The notes: generated by a model from the sequence alone, not told the origin. Shown: positions 1-7,111, counted from the first letter of the stretch. The stretch: DNA of 13,508 nt from VRUE01 sp035698885 (GCA_035698885.1 DASSBJ010000055.1:1-13508); one strand, 5' to 3'. Program-made: numbers and translations.

Positions 1-1333
1 CGATCATCTTCGAGGCCTCCTCCTCGTCGAGCCCGTGGCTCTGCAGGTAGAAGACCTGCTCGTCGCCGATTTTCGAGACGGTCGCCTCGTGGCCGACGTC
101 GGCGTCGTTCTCGCCGATCCGGATCGTCGGGTAGGTGTCCGAGCGCGAGTCCTCGTCGAGGAGCAGCGCGTCGCAGACGACCTTGGAGCGCGATTCGCTC
201 GCCCCGTCGGCGACCTCGAGCAGGCCGCGGTAGGTGCTGCGGCCGCCGTCCTTGGAAATCGACTTGGAGAAGATCGAGGAGGAGGTCTTCGGCGCCGCGT
301 GGATGATCTTGCCGCCGGCGTCCTGGTGCTGGCCCTCGCCGGCGAAGGCGATCGAGAGGATCTCGCCGTGGGCTTCGCGGCCGAGCAGGTAGATCGAGGG
401 GTACTTCATCGTCAGCTTCGAGCCGAGGTTGCAGTCGACCCACTCCATCGTCGCCTTCTCCTGCGCGACGGCGCGCTTGGTGACGAGGTTGTAGACGTTC
501 TGGGACCAGTTCTGGACGGTCGTGTAGCGGACGCGGGAGCTCGGCTTGGCCATGATCTCGACCACCGCGGAGTGCAGCGAGTCGGTTGAGTAGACCGGCG
601 CCGTGCAGCCCTCGATGTAGTGGACGTCGGAGCCCTCCTCGGCGATGATCAGCGTGCGCTCGAACTGGCCCATGTTCTCGGTGTTGATGCGGAAGTAGGC
701 CTGCAGCGGCATCTCGACCTTGACCCCGGCCGGGACGTAGACGAAGGAGCCCCCCGACCAGACCGCCGAGTTGAGCGCCGCCAGTTTGTTGTCGTTTGGC
801 GGGATAACGGTCGCCCAGTACTGGCGCACCAGGTCCTCGTGCTCGCGCAGCGCCGTGTCCATGTCGGTGAAGATCACGCCCTGGGCCTCGAGCTTCTCGT
901 TGACCTGGTGGTAGACGACCTCGGACTCGTACTGGGCGCCGACGCCGGAGAGGAATTTGCGCTCCGCCTCCGGGATGCCGAGCCGGTCGAAGGTGTTTTT
1001 GATGTCGTCCGGGACCTCGTTCCAGTCACGGCTGTTCTTGTCCGAGGCGCGGACGAAGTAGTGGATGTCTTCGAAATCGATCTGGCCGAGGTTGCCGCCC
1101 CAGTTGGGCGTCGGCCGGCTTTCGAAGTGCTCGAGCGCCTTGAGGCGGAAGTCGCGCATCCACTGCGGCTCGTCCTTGTACTCGGAGATCGACTCGACCA
1201 CCTCGCGCGAGAGCCCCTTCGGGGCTTTGTAGGCATAGCCGGTCTCGGGATCGTGGAAGCCGAACTTCTCCTTGTAGTCGGCGTTGATCCCAGCCAGATC
1301 TCTTTTCTCTGCGACTGCCTCGGGCGTTGCCAT
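1..1333 (-). CDS. sufB: SufB, Fe-S cluster assembly scaffold subunit (3' end outside window)
   Basis: SufB is the scaffold subunit of the cytosolic SufBC(D) complex that builds Fe-S clusters using sulfur from SufS/SufU. Reading from the ATG at 1333 gives 444 residues without a frameshift, ending at KMI where the window stops; the family is about 470 aa, so only some 25 C-terminal residues are missing. Residues matching conserved E. coli SufB positions are present: Cys243 in EGCTAP (E. coli Cys254), Cys387 in VVCDALLLD (E. coli Cys405) and His415-Glu416 in DVGHEA (E. coli Glu434). A GGAGG lies 11 nt upstream of the ATG, inside the end of the Rieske gene, and the gap to that gene is only 6 nt, so the two form one transcription unit. 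Absence of sufD within the window is seen; whether it follows beyond the left edge cannot be judged. Confidence 0.97.
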   Translation of the reverse strand, partial: MATPEAVAEKRDLAGINADYKEKFGFHDPETGYAYKAPKGLSREVVESISEYKDEPQWMRDFRLKALEHFESRPTPNWGGNLGQIDFEDIHYFVRASDKNSRDWNEVPDDIKNTFDRLGIPEAERKFLSGVGAQYESEVVYHQVNEKLEAQGVIFTDMDTALREHEDLVRQYWATVIPPNDNKLAALNSAVWSGGSFVYVPAGVKVEMPLQAYFRINTENMGQFERTLIIAEEGSDVHYIEGCTAPVYSTDSLHSAVVEIMAKPSSRVRYTTVQNWSQNVYNLVTKRAVAQEKATMEWVDCNLGSKLTMKYPSIYLLGREAHGEILSIAFAGEGQHQDAGGKIIHAAPKTSSSIFSKSISKDGGRSTYRGLLEVADGASESRSKVVCDALLLDEDSRSDTYPTIRIGENDADVGHEATVSKIGDEQVFYLQSHGLDEEEASKMI

Positions 1334-1339
1334 GTTCGA

Positions 1340-1666
1340 TCAGACCTCCAGAACGATGGTGTCGTCCACGACGGCCGTCGTGAACGTCCGCACCGGAGCA
1401 TAGGCGGGCAGCGTCTTCGGCCTGCCGCTGGTCAGGTCGAAGAGCGAGCCGTGGCGCGGGCACTCGACCGTGCAGGCGGCGGTGTCGAACTCGCCCTCGG
1501 CCAGCGGCCCGTCGTCGTGCGAGCAGCGATCCTCGATCGCGTACAGCGTGCCGTCGCAGTTGAAGACGCCGATCTTGACGTCCCCGTGCTCGACCAGGCG
1601 GCTCGCGCCGGGCGGCAGCTCGGCGAGCGGGCAGACTGATATCTGGGTTCCAGCGGTCTCGGTCAT
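1340..1666 (-). CDS. Rieske-type [2Fe-2S] ferredoxin of the suf locus
   Basis: A 108-aa single-domain Rieske protein. It has both cluster-binding motifs: C48-S-H50 in RCSHDDGPL and C69-P-R-H72 in ECPRHGSLFDLTSG. It resembles the ferredoxin subunits of non-heme iron oxygenases and is probably cytosolic, with no signal or membrane segment. Similar small Rieske proteins occur inside suf clusters of other actinobacteria, such as Streptomyces, where an electron-transfer role in cluster assembly is suspected but not proven. It precedes sufB by 6 nt. The start is chosen at the ATG (1666), which has GGAGGAG 12 nt upstream. A TTG at 1690 would add 8 residues but has no Shine-Dalgarno sequence. A palindromic operator lies 46 nt upstream of the chosen start. 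Confidence 0.9.
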   Translation of the reverse strand: MTETAGTQISVCPLAELPPGASRLVEHGDVKIGVFNCDGTLYAIEDRCSHDDGPLAEGEFDTAACTVECPRHGSLFDLTSGRPKTLPAYAPVRTFTTAVVDDTIVLEV

Positions 1667-1712
1667 CGATCCGGGCGGCTCCTCCGCCAATGCCTAGTGC
1701 GGGTTGAGACTT

Positions 1713-1735
1713 AATCCTACTTCCGAGGTCGGATT
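1713..1735 (-). promoter_or_regulatory. IscR type-1-like operator/promoter for Rieske-sufB
   Basis: This is a 23-bp imperfect palindrome, AATCCTACT-N5-GGTCGGATT on the plus strand; the second half reversed reads AATCCGACC, matching the first at 7 of 9 positions. The 9-5-9 layout and the central YACT-N5-GGTC core parallel the E. coli IscR type-1 consensus (YYGACT-N5-AGTCRR). It is repeated before the Rrf2 gene: positions 1708-1736 and 5571-5599 agree at 22 of 29 bases and both face minus-strand genes. On the minus strand the left half contains TAGGAT, a plausible -10 box, so binding would block transcription. That the adjacent Rrf2 protein binds here is inference. Confidence 0.65.
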
Positions 1736-1845
1736 TTAGCGAGAAGGCCCGCCGGGACGCGCTCGCGTATCCTGCCGCGGCCCGCGCGATCCCCGCCCGA
1801 CCTTCCGCCGCACCTTTCGCCCGCCTCCATGGTTTGCCTGTCGAC

Positions 1846-2586
1846 ATGAGCGTCGCCACGATCCGGTCGAGGACGCGATCTGCGTCTGCCCCATGCGCGG
1901 CGCTCGCCGTCGTGCTCGCGCTGCTGCTCGCGGCGGCGTTCGGCGCCCCCGTCGCGGCCGCCGAGCCGCCGCCGAAGCCGGTCCTGCTGCTGCTCCACGG
2001 CGGCGGCTTCTTCACCGGCGACCCCGGCTACATGGACTACGCGGCGGCGATCGCCGCCGAGCAGGGCGAGTTCGCGACCCTGCAGCCGAGCTACCCGCTC
2101 GACGACCTGCCCGCCGCCTTCGCGCAGATGAAGGGCCTGGCGCTCTCGCTGCGCCGCCAGGGCCGCCGCGTCTTCGCCTACGGCGACTCGGCCGGCGGCG
2201 GGATCGCCGCCTGGCTCGCCTCGCGCGGCTACGTCGCCGCCGCCGCGGCCAAGGCGCCGCCGACCGCGCTGCGGGCCTGGAAATCGGCCTTCGCGCGCTA
2301 CTACGCGAGCGCCGCCGCCGGCGACCCGCATTCGTGGCGCCACCTGCATGCCTCCGAGGCCGACCTGCGCACCTACTCCTCGGCGGGCCGGCCGAGCCTG
2401 CGGCCGCTGCTGATCTTCCAGAGCTGCGAAGACCGGATCGTCCCCTGCGCGATGAACGTCGGCTTCGCCGAGCGCGATCCGCGCGTCTCGCTGGTCGGCA
2501 TCTGGGGCGCCCACGCCGACCCCGAAGCCAAGGACTGGTCCTTCCGCCGCGGCCTCGCCTGGCTCGCCGCCCGCGCGGCGGCCTGA
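1846..2586 (+). CDS. Secreted alpha/beta-hydrolase (HSL-type esterase-like)
   Basis: A 246-aa exported serine hydrolase. The N-terminus has an Arg-rich n-region, a hydrophobic core at about residues 17-38 and a cleavage-like PVAAA before Glu40. The mature part shows the HGGGF oxyanion-hole motif (51-55) and the GDSAGG nucleophile elbow with Ser115. Asp196 in CEDRIVP and His223 in GAHADP complete a catalytic triad. Cys194 and Cys201 could form a disulfide outside the cell. The substrate is unknown; the motifs fit hormone-sensitive-lipase/carboxylesterase-like enzymes. An ATG at 1846 is used; a TTG at 1834 would add four residues, and neither has a clear Shine-Dalgarno sequence. The gene lies on the opposite strand inside the suf locus, divergent from the Rieske gene and ending 5 nt from the end of sufU, so it looks like an insertion rather than an assembly factor. 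Confidence 0.85.
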   Translation: MSVATIRSRTRSASAPCAALAVVLALLLAAAFGAPVAAAEPPPKPVLLLLHGGGFFTGDPGYMDYAAAIAAEQGEFATLQPSYPLDDLPAAFAQMKGLALSLRRQGRRVFAYGDSAGGGIAAWLASRGYVAAAAAKAPPTALRAWKSAFARYYASAAAGDPHSWRHLHASEADLRTYSSAGRPSLRPLLIFQSCEDRIVPCAMNVGFAERDPRVSLVGIWGAHADPEAKDWSFRRGLAWLAARAAA

Positions 2587-2591
2587 GCGGG

Positions 2592-3029
2592 CTAGATCCC
2601 CTCGCGGGCCCGCTCGGCCTCGGGGTCGCCCGGCTCGCCCTCGTCCTCCCATTCGGCGGGCTGGCCGAGGCCGGCGCTCTTGACCACCTTGAGCCCGAGC
2701 ATCGCGCACTTCATCCGCGTCGCCGAGATCTCGATCCCGAGCAGCTCGAGCACCTCCTCCTTCGGGATCGCCAGCAGCTCCTCGCGCGTCTTGCCGAGCA
2801 GCTCGTCGGTCAGCAGCGAGGTCGCGGCGGTCGAGATCGCGCAGCCCTGTCCCTCGAAGGCGACCTCGGCCACCCTGCCCTCGTCGTCGAGCCGGATCGT
2901 CACGCGCTGCTCGTCGCCGCAGAAGGGGTTGGTGTCCTCGAACTCGAGGTCGGGCTGCTCGACGCGGCCGAAGTTGTGCGGTCGCTTGTAGTGGTCGAGG
3001 ATCTGCTCCCTGTAGAGCTGGTCCTCCAT
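2592..3029 (-). CDS. sufU: SufU-like Fe-S assembly / sulfurtransferase protein
   Basis: A 145-aa member of the IscU/SufU fold family. In Gram-positive and actinobacterial SUF systems SufU is a zinc protein that accepts persulfide sulfur from SufS and passes it to SufB. The metal/sulfur ligands are all present: Cys37 and Asp39 in NPFCGDE, Cys63 in GQGCAIS and Cys108 in RMKCAML. The RxKC motif, with Lys in place of the His found before the last Cys of IscU, is the SufU type. Oddly, only 45 residues separate the second and third Cys, about the IscU spacing; typical SufU proteins carry an extra 17-20 residues there. The C-terminus ends in an acidic Glu/Asp/Pro-rich tail. The start codon overlaps the sufS stop by one base (TGATG), implying coupled translation. 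Confidence 0.92.
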   Translation of the reverse strand: MEDQLYREQILDHYKRPHNFGRVEQPDLEFEDTNPFCGDEQRVTIRLDDEGRVAEVAFEGQGCAISTAATSLLTDELLGKTREELLAIPKEEVLELLGIEISATRMKCAMLGLKVVKSAGLGQPAEWEDEGEPGDPEAERAREGI

Positions 3030-4285
3030 CAGAGGCCGAAGACCTTGCGCGCGTCGTGGAGCCCCTCGACCAGCCGGTCGATCTCCTCCGGCGTGGTGTA
3101 GACGCCGAAGCTGGCGCGGGCGGTGGCGGCGACGCCGAGGCGCTCCATCAGCGGCTGCGCGCAGTGGTGGCCGGCGCGCACGGCGACGCCGTGCCGGTCG
3201 AGGATCTCGGAGACGTCGTGGGCGTGGACGCCGGCGAGCTCGAAGGAGACCGGGCCGAGGCGCTCGGCCCCGCGCGGCGGGCCGAAGACGCGCAGGCCGG
3301 GGACGTCGGCGAGCCGCTCCAGGGCGTGGTCGGCGATCTGGCGCTCGTGCTCGCGCACCGCCTCCATGCCGATCGCGTCGAGCCAGCGCAGGGCGGAGGC
3401 GATGCCGACCGCTTGGGCGATCGCCGGCGTGCCCGCCTCGAAGCGGGCGGGGGGATCCGCGTAGGTCGTCCGCTCCCTGGTCACCTTGCGGATCATCGAG
3501 CCGCCGCCGAGGAAGGGCGGCATCGCCCGCAGCAGGTCGAGCTTCGCCCAGAGCACGCCGATCCCGGTCGGCGCGTAGAGCTTGTGTCCGGTCAGCGCGT
3601 AGAAGTCGACGCCGAGCTCGGCCACGTCGAGCGGCAGCTTCGGCGCCGCCTGGGCGCCGTCGGCGAGCACCAGGGCGCCGGCGTCGTGCGCCAGCCGGGC
3701 GATCTCGGCGACCGGGTTCTCGCTGCCGAGCACGTTGGAGACATGGGCGATGGCGACGAGCTTCGGCCCGCGCTCGAGCAGCTCCGCGTAAGCGGCCATG
3801 TCGAGCGCGCCCTCCTCGTCGACCGGCACCCAGTCGATCTCCGCCCCGACCCGCTCGGCGAGCTGCTGCCAGGGGACGATGTTGGAGTGGTGCTCCATCT
3901 CGGTCAGCACGATGCGGTCGCCGGCGCCGACGTTGGCGTCGCCCCAGGCCCGCGCCACCAGGTTGATCGCCTCGGTCGCGTTGCGGACGAAGATCGCCTC
4001 GCGCCGGTCGGCGGCGCCGAGGTGGTCGGCGACGGTCGCCCGCGCGCCCTCGAAGGCCGCCGTCGCCTCGGCCGAGAGCGTGTGCGAGCCGCGGTGGACG
4101 TTGGAGTGATGGGCGCGCTCGTAGCGGTCCACCGCCTGGATCGAGGCGAGCACACGCTGGGCGCTGGCGCCGCTGTCGAGGTAGGCGACCGGGCGCCCGT
4201 GGACCTCGCGCTCCAGGGCCGGGAAGGCGGCGCGGACCTTCTCGATCGGGAAGGCCGACGCGGGCGTGGTCGTCGTCGGCTCCAT
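3029..4285 (-). CDS. sufS: SufS, group II cysteine desulfurase
   Basis: A PLP-dependent enzyme of 418 aa that removes sulfur from cysteine as an enzyme-bound persulfide and hands it to SufU. PLP-site features are visible: EMEHHSN (130-135) with His132/His133, Asp208 in LADGAQ, and Lys235 in TGHKLYAPTG as the Schiff-base lysine. The persulfide-carrying Cys375 lies in the RAGHHCAQP loop typical of group II (SufS/CsdA) enzymes, followed by Arg390 in TARASFGVY. Length fits the family (about 405-420 aa), with a short N-terminal Thr-rich extension. Its stop codon overlaps the sufU start and it begins 10 nt after sufC ends. The start ATG at 4285 has only a weak GAGG very close upstream, suggesting translation coupled to sufC. 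Confidence 0.97.
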   Translation of the reverse strand: MEPTTTTPASAFPIEKVRAAFPALEREVHGRPVAYLDSGASAQRVLASIQAVDRYERAHHSNVHRGSHTLSAEATAAFEGARATVADHLGAADRREAIFVRNATEAINLVARAWGDANVGAGDRIVLTEMEHHSNIVPWQQLAERVGAEIDWVPVDEEGALDMAAYAELLERGPKLVAIAHVSNVLGSENPVAEIARLAHDAGALVLADGAQAAPKLPLDVAELGVDFYALTGHKLYAPTGIGVLWAKLDLLRAMPPFLGGGSMIRKVTRERTTYADPPARFEAGTPAIAQAVGIASALRWLDAIGMEAVREHERQIADHALERLADVPGLRVFGPPRGAERLGPVSFELAGVHAHDVSEILDRHGVAVRAGHHCAQPLMERLGVAATARASFGVYTTPEEIDRLVEGLHDARKVFGL

Positions 4286-4295
4286 GCCCTCGAGG

Positions 4296-5066
4296 CTAGG
4301 CGCTCGCGCCCGCCTCCACCTCCTCGCGGATCCAGCCGTAGCCCTTCTCCTCCAGCTGTCCGACCAGCTCGGGGCCGCCCTCTTTGACGATCCGGCCCTC
4401 GAACATCACGTGGACGGAATCCGGCTTGACCATGTGCAGGATGCGCTGGTAGTGGGTGATGATCAGCACGCCCATCTCCGGGCCGGCGAACTTGTTGACG
4501 CCGTCGGCGACGACCCGCAGCGCGTCGATGTCGAGGCCGGAGTCGGTCTCGTCGAGCACCGCGAGCTCGGGCCGCAGCAGCGCCAGCTGCAGCAGCTCCA
4601 TGCGCTTCTTCTCGCCGCCGGAGAAGCCGTCGTTGAGGTAGCGGCTGGAGAAGTCTTTGGGGATGTTGGCGAGCTCCATCGCCTCCTGGGCGACCTTGGC
4701 GAACTCTTTGATCTTGATCTCGCCCTCGCCGCGCGCCTCGCGCCGCGCGTTGAGGATCATCCGCAGGTACTTGCTGACCGAGACGCCGGGGATCGCGACG
4801 GGGTACTGGAAGGCCATGAAGAGGCCGGCGCGCGAGCGCTCGTCGGGATCGGCCTCGGTCATGTCCTCGCCCTTGAAGACGATCGAGCCCTCGGTCACCT
4901 CGAGCGAGGGGTGGCCCATGATCGCGTTGGCGAGGGTCGACTTGCCGGAGCCGTTGGGGCCCATCAGCGCGTGGACCCTGCCCTTGTCGACCTCGAGGTC
5001 GAGCCCGCGCAGGATCTCCTTGCCCTCGGCCTTCACGTGCAGGTTGCGTATCTCCAGCTCAGCCAT
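4296..5066 (-). CDS. sufC: SufC, ABC-type ATPase of the Fe-S assembly complex
   Basis: A soluble ABC ATPase of 256 aa that binds SufB/SufD and drives the conformational change needed for cluster assembly; it is not a transporter. Motifs in order: Walker A GPNGSGKST (36-44), Q-loop Gln87 in AFQYP, signature FSGGEKKR (148-155), Walker B with Asp172-Glu173 in VLDETDSGLDIDAL, and H-loop His205. The ETDSGLDIDAL extension of Walker B is characteristic of SufC. GGAG lies a few bases before the ATG. The gene is 26 nt downstream of the Rrf2 regulator and 10 nt upstream of sufS, so the order of transcription is rrf2-sufC-sufS-sufU. It is separated here from its usual partner sufB by about 3 kb and a reversed gene. 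Confidence 0.97.
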   Translation of the reverse strand: MAELEIRNLHVKAEGKEILRGLDLEVDKGRVHALMGPNGSGKSTLANAIMGHPSLEVTEGSIVFKGEDMTEADPDERSRAGLFMAFQYPVAIPGVSVSKYLRMILNARREARGEGEIKIKEFAKVAQEAMELANIPKDFSSRYLNDGFSGGEKKRMELLQLALLRPELAVLDETDSGLDIDALRVVADGVNKFAGPEMGVLIITHYQRILHMVKPDSVHVMFEGRIVKEGGPELVGQLEEKGYGWIREEVEAGASA

Positions 5067-5092
5067 TCGTCTCCGTTCCTGGGGTTTCGTGT

Positions 5093-5569
5093 TCAGACAG
5101 CGCTGCCGACCGGCGTCTTCTCGGCGTCAGCCGCTCCGCCGCCGGAGAACTCGACCAGCTCGGCCAGCGTCGTGCCGGCGAGCGCCTTGGTGACGCCGCT
5201 CTGCACGCGCGTCCACAGCAGCTTCGTCGCGCAGGCGCGGTCGCCGTCGCTCTCGTGCGAGCAGAGCACCTTGCCCTCCGGAGTCTCGTGGAAGCACTCC
5301 ATCGGCGCGATCTGGCCTTCCAGCGCCTCGACCACCTGGTCGAGCGTGATCGTCTCGGCCGGCAGGGCCAGGCGGTAGCCGCCGTGGGCGCCACGGGTCG
5401 AGCTGACGAGGCCGGCGTTGCGCAGCTTCGCCACCAGGTGCTCGAGGTAGGAGAGCGGCAGCCGCTCGGCCTCGGCGACGGCGCTGAGCGAGACCGGGGA
5501 GGAGCCCGGCTGGCGGCCGAGCTCGACCATCAGGCGGACCCCGTACTCGGCTTTGGTCGAAAACAGCAT
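5093..5569 (-). CDS. Rrf2-family Fe-S-sensing transcriptional regulator (IscR/SufR-like)
   Basis: A 158-aa Rrf2 regulator and probable controller of the suf genes. The N-terminal winged helix (about 1-70) closely follows E. coli IscR: a STKAEYGVRLM start, LSYLEHLVAKLRNAGLVSSTRG, and a GGYRLA wing. Glu43, the residue involved in DNA-site discrimination in IscR, is conserved. The cluster-binding region has three cysteines, Cys92, Cys103 and Cys113, in the same part as IscR Cys92/98/104 but spaced 11 and 10 instead of 6 and 6. This suggests a [2Fe-2S] sensor with a longer ligand loop. The gene is first in the sufCSU unit. No Shine-Dalgarno sequence precedes the ATG; a palindromic operator ends only 6 nt upstream, so the transcript may be leaderless and autoregulated. 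Calling it SufR or IscR would be by analogy, so no symbol is given. Confidence 0.93.
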   Translation of the reverse strand: MLFSTKAEYGVRLMVELGRQPGSSPVSLSAVAEAERLPLSYLEHLVAKLRNAGLVSSTRGAHGGYRLALPAETITLDQVVEALEGQIAPMECFHETPEGKVLCSHESDGDRACATKLLWTRVQSGVTKALAGTTLAELVEFSGGGAADAEKTPVGSAV

Positions 5570-5575
5570 CGACTA

Positions 5576-5598
5576 AATCCTACTGAAGGGGTCGGTTA
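5576..5598 (-). promoter_or_regulatory. IscR type-1-like operator/promoter for rrf2-sufCSU
   Basis: The palindrome is AATCCTACT-N5-GGTCGGTTA on the plus strand, the partner of the site at 1713-1735. The left half is identical in both, and the conserved GACT just outside the palindrome is shared too. On the minus strand TAGGAT (5582-5577) sits 7 nt from the A of the rrf2 ATG, which would put the transcription start at or next to the start codon. No convincing -35 box is seen at normal spacing. An operator covering the -10 box implies repression by the encoded protein, consistent with IscR-like autoregulation. The binding protein is inferred from position and motif geometry. Confidence 0.65.
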
Positions 5599-5618
5599 TG
5601 CGACGTGCGCGCGGGCGC

Positions 5619-6203
5619 TCAGGCCTCGATCAGCCCGCGGCGGATCGCGTAGCGGACCAGCTCGACCCGGTCGCGCATGCCGAGCTTGCGCATCGCGTTG
5701 GCGCGGTGGTTCTCGACCGTCTTCTCGGAGAGGTGGAGGATCTCGGCGATCTCCCTCGTCGTGTGCGCCTCGGCGACGAGCTTGACGATCTCCTCCTCGC
5801 GCGGCGTCAGCTCGCCGGCCGGGGCGGGGGCGGGGAAGGGCTCGCCGCGCTCGATCGCGCGGATCGCCGCGACCAGGTCGGCGTCGGCCTGGGTCTTCAC
5901 CACGTAGCCGGAGGCGCCGGCCTCGAAGGCCTCGCTGAGGTAGCGCGGGTCGTCGTGCATCGAGAGGATCAGCACCGCGGTCCCCGGCGACTGCGCCCGG
6001 ATCTCGCGCGTCGCCTGCAGGCCGGTCAGCTTCGGCATCTTGACGTCGAGGATCGCCAGGTCGGGCTTCTCGCGCACGGCGACGTCGCGCGCCGCCGCGC
6101 CGTCGGAGGCCTCGGCGATCACCTCGATGTCGGGCTGCCGTTCGAGCAGCAGCCGCAGCCCCGAGCGCACGATGCCGTGGTCGTCTGCGATCAGCACCCT
6201 CAT
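5619..6203 (-). CDS. NarL/FixJ-family response regulator
   Basis: A 194-aa two-component response regulator acting in the cytoplasm as a DNA-binding transcription factor. The receiver domain (1-118) shows Asp7-Asp8, the phospho-acceptor Asp53 in LAILDVKMP, Ser81 and Lys103, a complete active site. A Pro/Ala linker (about 121-130) leads to a LuxR-type helix-turn-helix (131-190): LTPREEEIVKLV, TTREIAEILHLSEKTVENHRANAMRKLG. The family usually exceeds 200 aa, so the linker is short. The start ATG overlaps the kinase stop (ATGA), so translation is coupled and the kinase at 6200-7078 is the likely partner. The gene ends 20 nt before the operator of the suf regulator, which has its own promoter, so a functional link to Fe-S assembly is not implied. 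Confidence 0.95.
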   Translation of the reverse strand: MRVLIADDHGIVRSGLRLLLERQPDIEVIAEASDGAAARDVAVREKPDLAILDVKMPKLTGLQATREIRAQSPGTAVLILSMHDDPRYLSEAFEAGASGYVVKTQADADLVAAIRAIERGEPFPAPAPAGELTPREEEIVKLVAEAHTTREIAEILHLSEKTVENHRANAMRKLGMRDRVELVRYAIRRGLIEA

Positions 6204-7078
6204 ATATGGAGTCTCACGGTAGTCCCCTGGCCGGGGCGGGACTCGATCGTCAGCTCGCCGCCGACCAGCAGCGCGCGCTCGCGCATGCCGCCGATCCCGA
6301 GGCCGCGCTCGGACTGCTCGAAGGCGAAGCCGCGACCGTCGTCGGCGACCGCGAGCTCGACGCCGTCGGCGGTTCGGCGCAGGGTGACGTCGACCCGCCG
6401 CGCGTCGCTGTGGCGGGCGGCGTTGGTCAGCGCCTCCTGGGCGACGCGGTAGAGGACGAGCTGCGCGTCGTCGTCGAGCTCGGAGAAGTCGCCCTCGGCG
6501 CGCAGCTCGGCCTCAAGGCCCGAGCGCCGCAGCCCCTCGACCTGGCCCGCGATCGCCGCGGCGAGGCCGAGGTCGTCGAGCGCCGTCGGCCGCAGCTGGC
6601 GGGCCAGCGAGAGCAGCTCGCGCATCGCCTGGCTGGCCAGCGCCCGGGTCTCGGCGATCTCCGGCTCGAGCCCCGGCGGCGCCGCTTCGCGCACCGCCTC
6701 GAGCCGCAGCAAGAGGCCGGTCAGCGACTGGTTGACCTCGTCGTGCAGGTCGCGGGCGACGCGGGCGCGCTCCTCCTCCTGGGCGCGCAGGGCGGCGGAC
6801 CCGGCGCGCCGCCGCTCGGCTTCGAGGCGGCGCAGCATGCGCAGGAAGGCGAGCTCGATCCGCTCCACCTGCTCGGTCTCGCCGACTCCGTCGATCGACT
6901 CCGGCAGCGCCGCGGCGGGCCGGTTGAGGTCGACCTTCTCCATGTCCTCGATCAGCTGGTCGAGCGGCGCGAAGCGTCGTCGCTGCCGCAGCAGCGCCGC
7001 GGCCAGCGCGACGACGGCGAGGGCGAGAACGACGATGGCCACGGTCGCCACAGGGCGAGAATAGGGGCTGGCACCCAT
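6200..7078 (-). CDS. Membrane sensor histidine kinase (HisKA_3 / NarX-like)
   Basis: A 292-aa histidine kinase when started at the ATG at 7078; a TTG at 7102 would add 8 residues. It begins almost directly with one hydrophobic segment (about residues 11-31), so only a handful of residues lie outside and there is no extracellular sensor domain. A basic RQRRR patch and a HAMP-like/coiled-coil stretch follow. The HisKA_3 phosphorylation motif is RVARDLHDEVNQ (His112) and the HATPase_c domain shows Asn219 in EALTNAARH, DDGRGF and GLGIGGM. Such single-helix kinases often sense a membrane state or signal through another protein, but the stimulus here cannot be read from sequence. It is the first gene of the pair with the response regulator and is divergent from htpX across about 65 bp. 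Confidence 0.93.
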   Translation of the reverse strand: MGASPYSRPVATVAIVVLALAVVALAAALLRQRRRFAPLDQLIEDMEKVDLNRPAAALPESIDGVGETEQVERIELAFLRMLRRLEAERRRAGSAALRAQEEERARVARDLHDEVNQSLTGLLLRLEAVREAAPPGLEPEIAETRALASQAMRELLSLARQLRPTALDDLGLAAAIAGQVEGLRRSGLEAELRAEGDFSELDDDAQLVLYRVAQEALTNAARHSDARRVDVTLRRTADGVELAVADDGRGFAFEQSERGLGIGGMRERALLVGGELTIESRPGQGTTVRLHI

Positions 7079-7111
7079 AGGCGGATCGGCGTTCCCCCGC
7101 AATACTTGGAA

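Noticed and set aside
1834..1845. TTG start at 1834 for the hydrolase
   Set aside because: It adds only four residues, has no Shine-Dalgarno sequence and an ATG in frame follows at 1846.
1717..2709. Minus-strand open frame opposite the hydrolase, which would have made the suf locus unidirectional
   Set aside because: The plus strand encodes HGGGF, GDSAGG, the Asp and His of the triad and a signal peptide; the minus-strand product is low-complexity Arg/Gly-rich and overlaps the sufU end.
3056..4387. Plus-strand open frame of 443 codons opposite sufS
   Set aside because: sufS on the minus strand has all catalytic residues; the plus-strand product is Arg/Gly/Val-rich without motifs.
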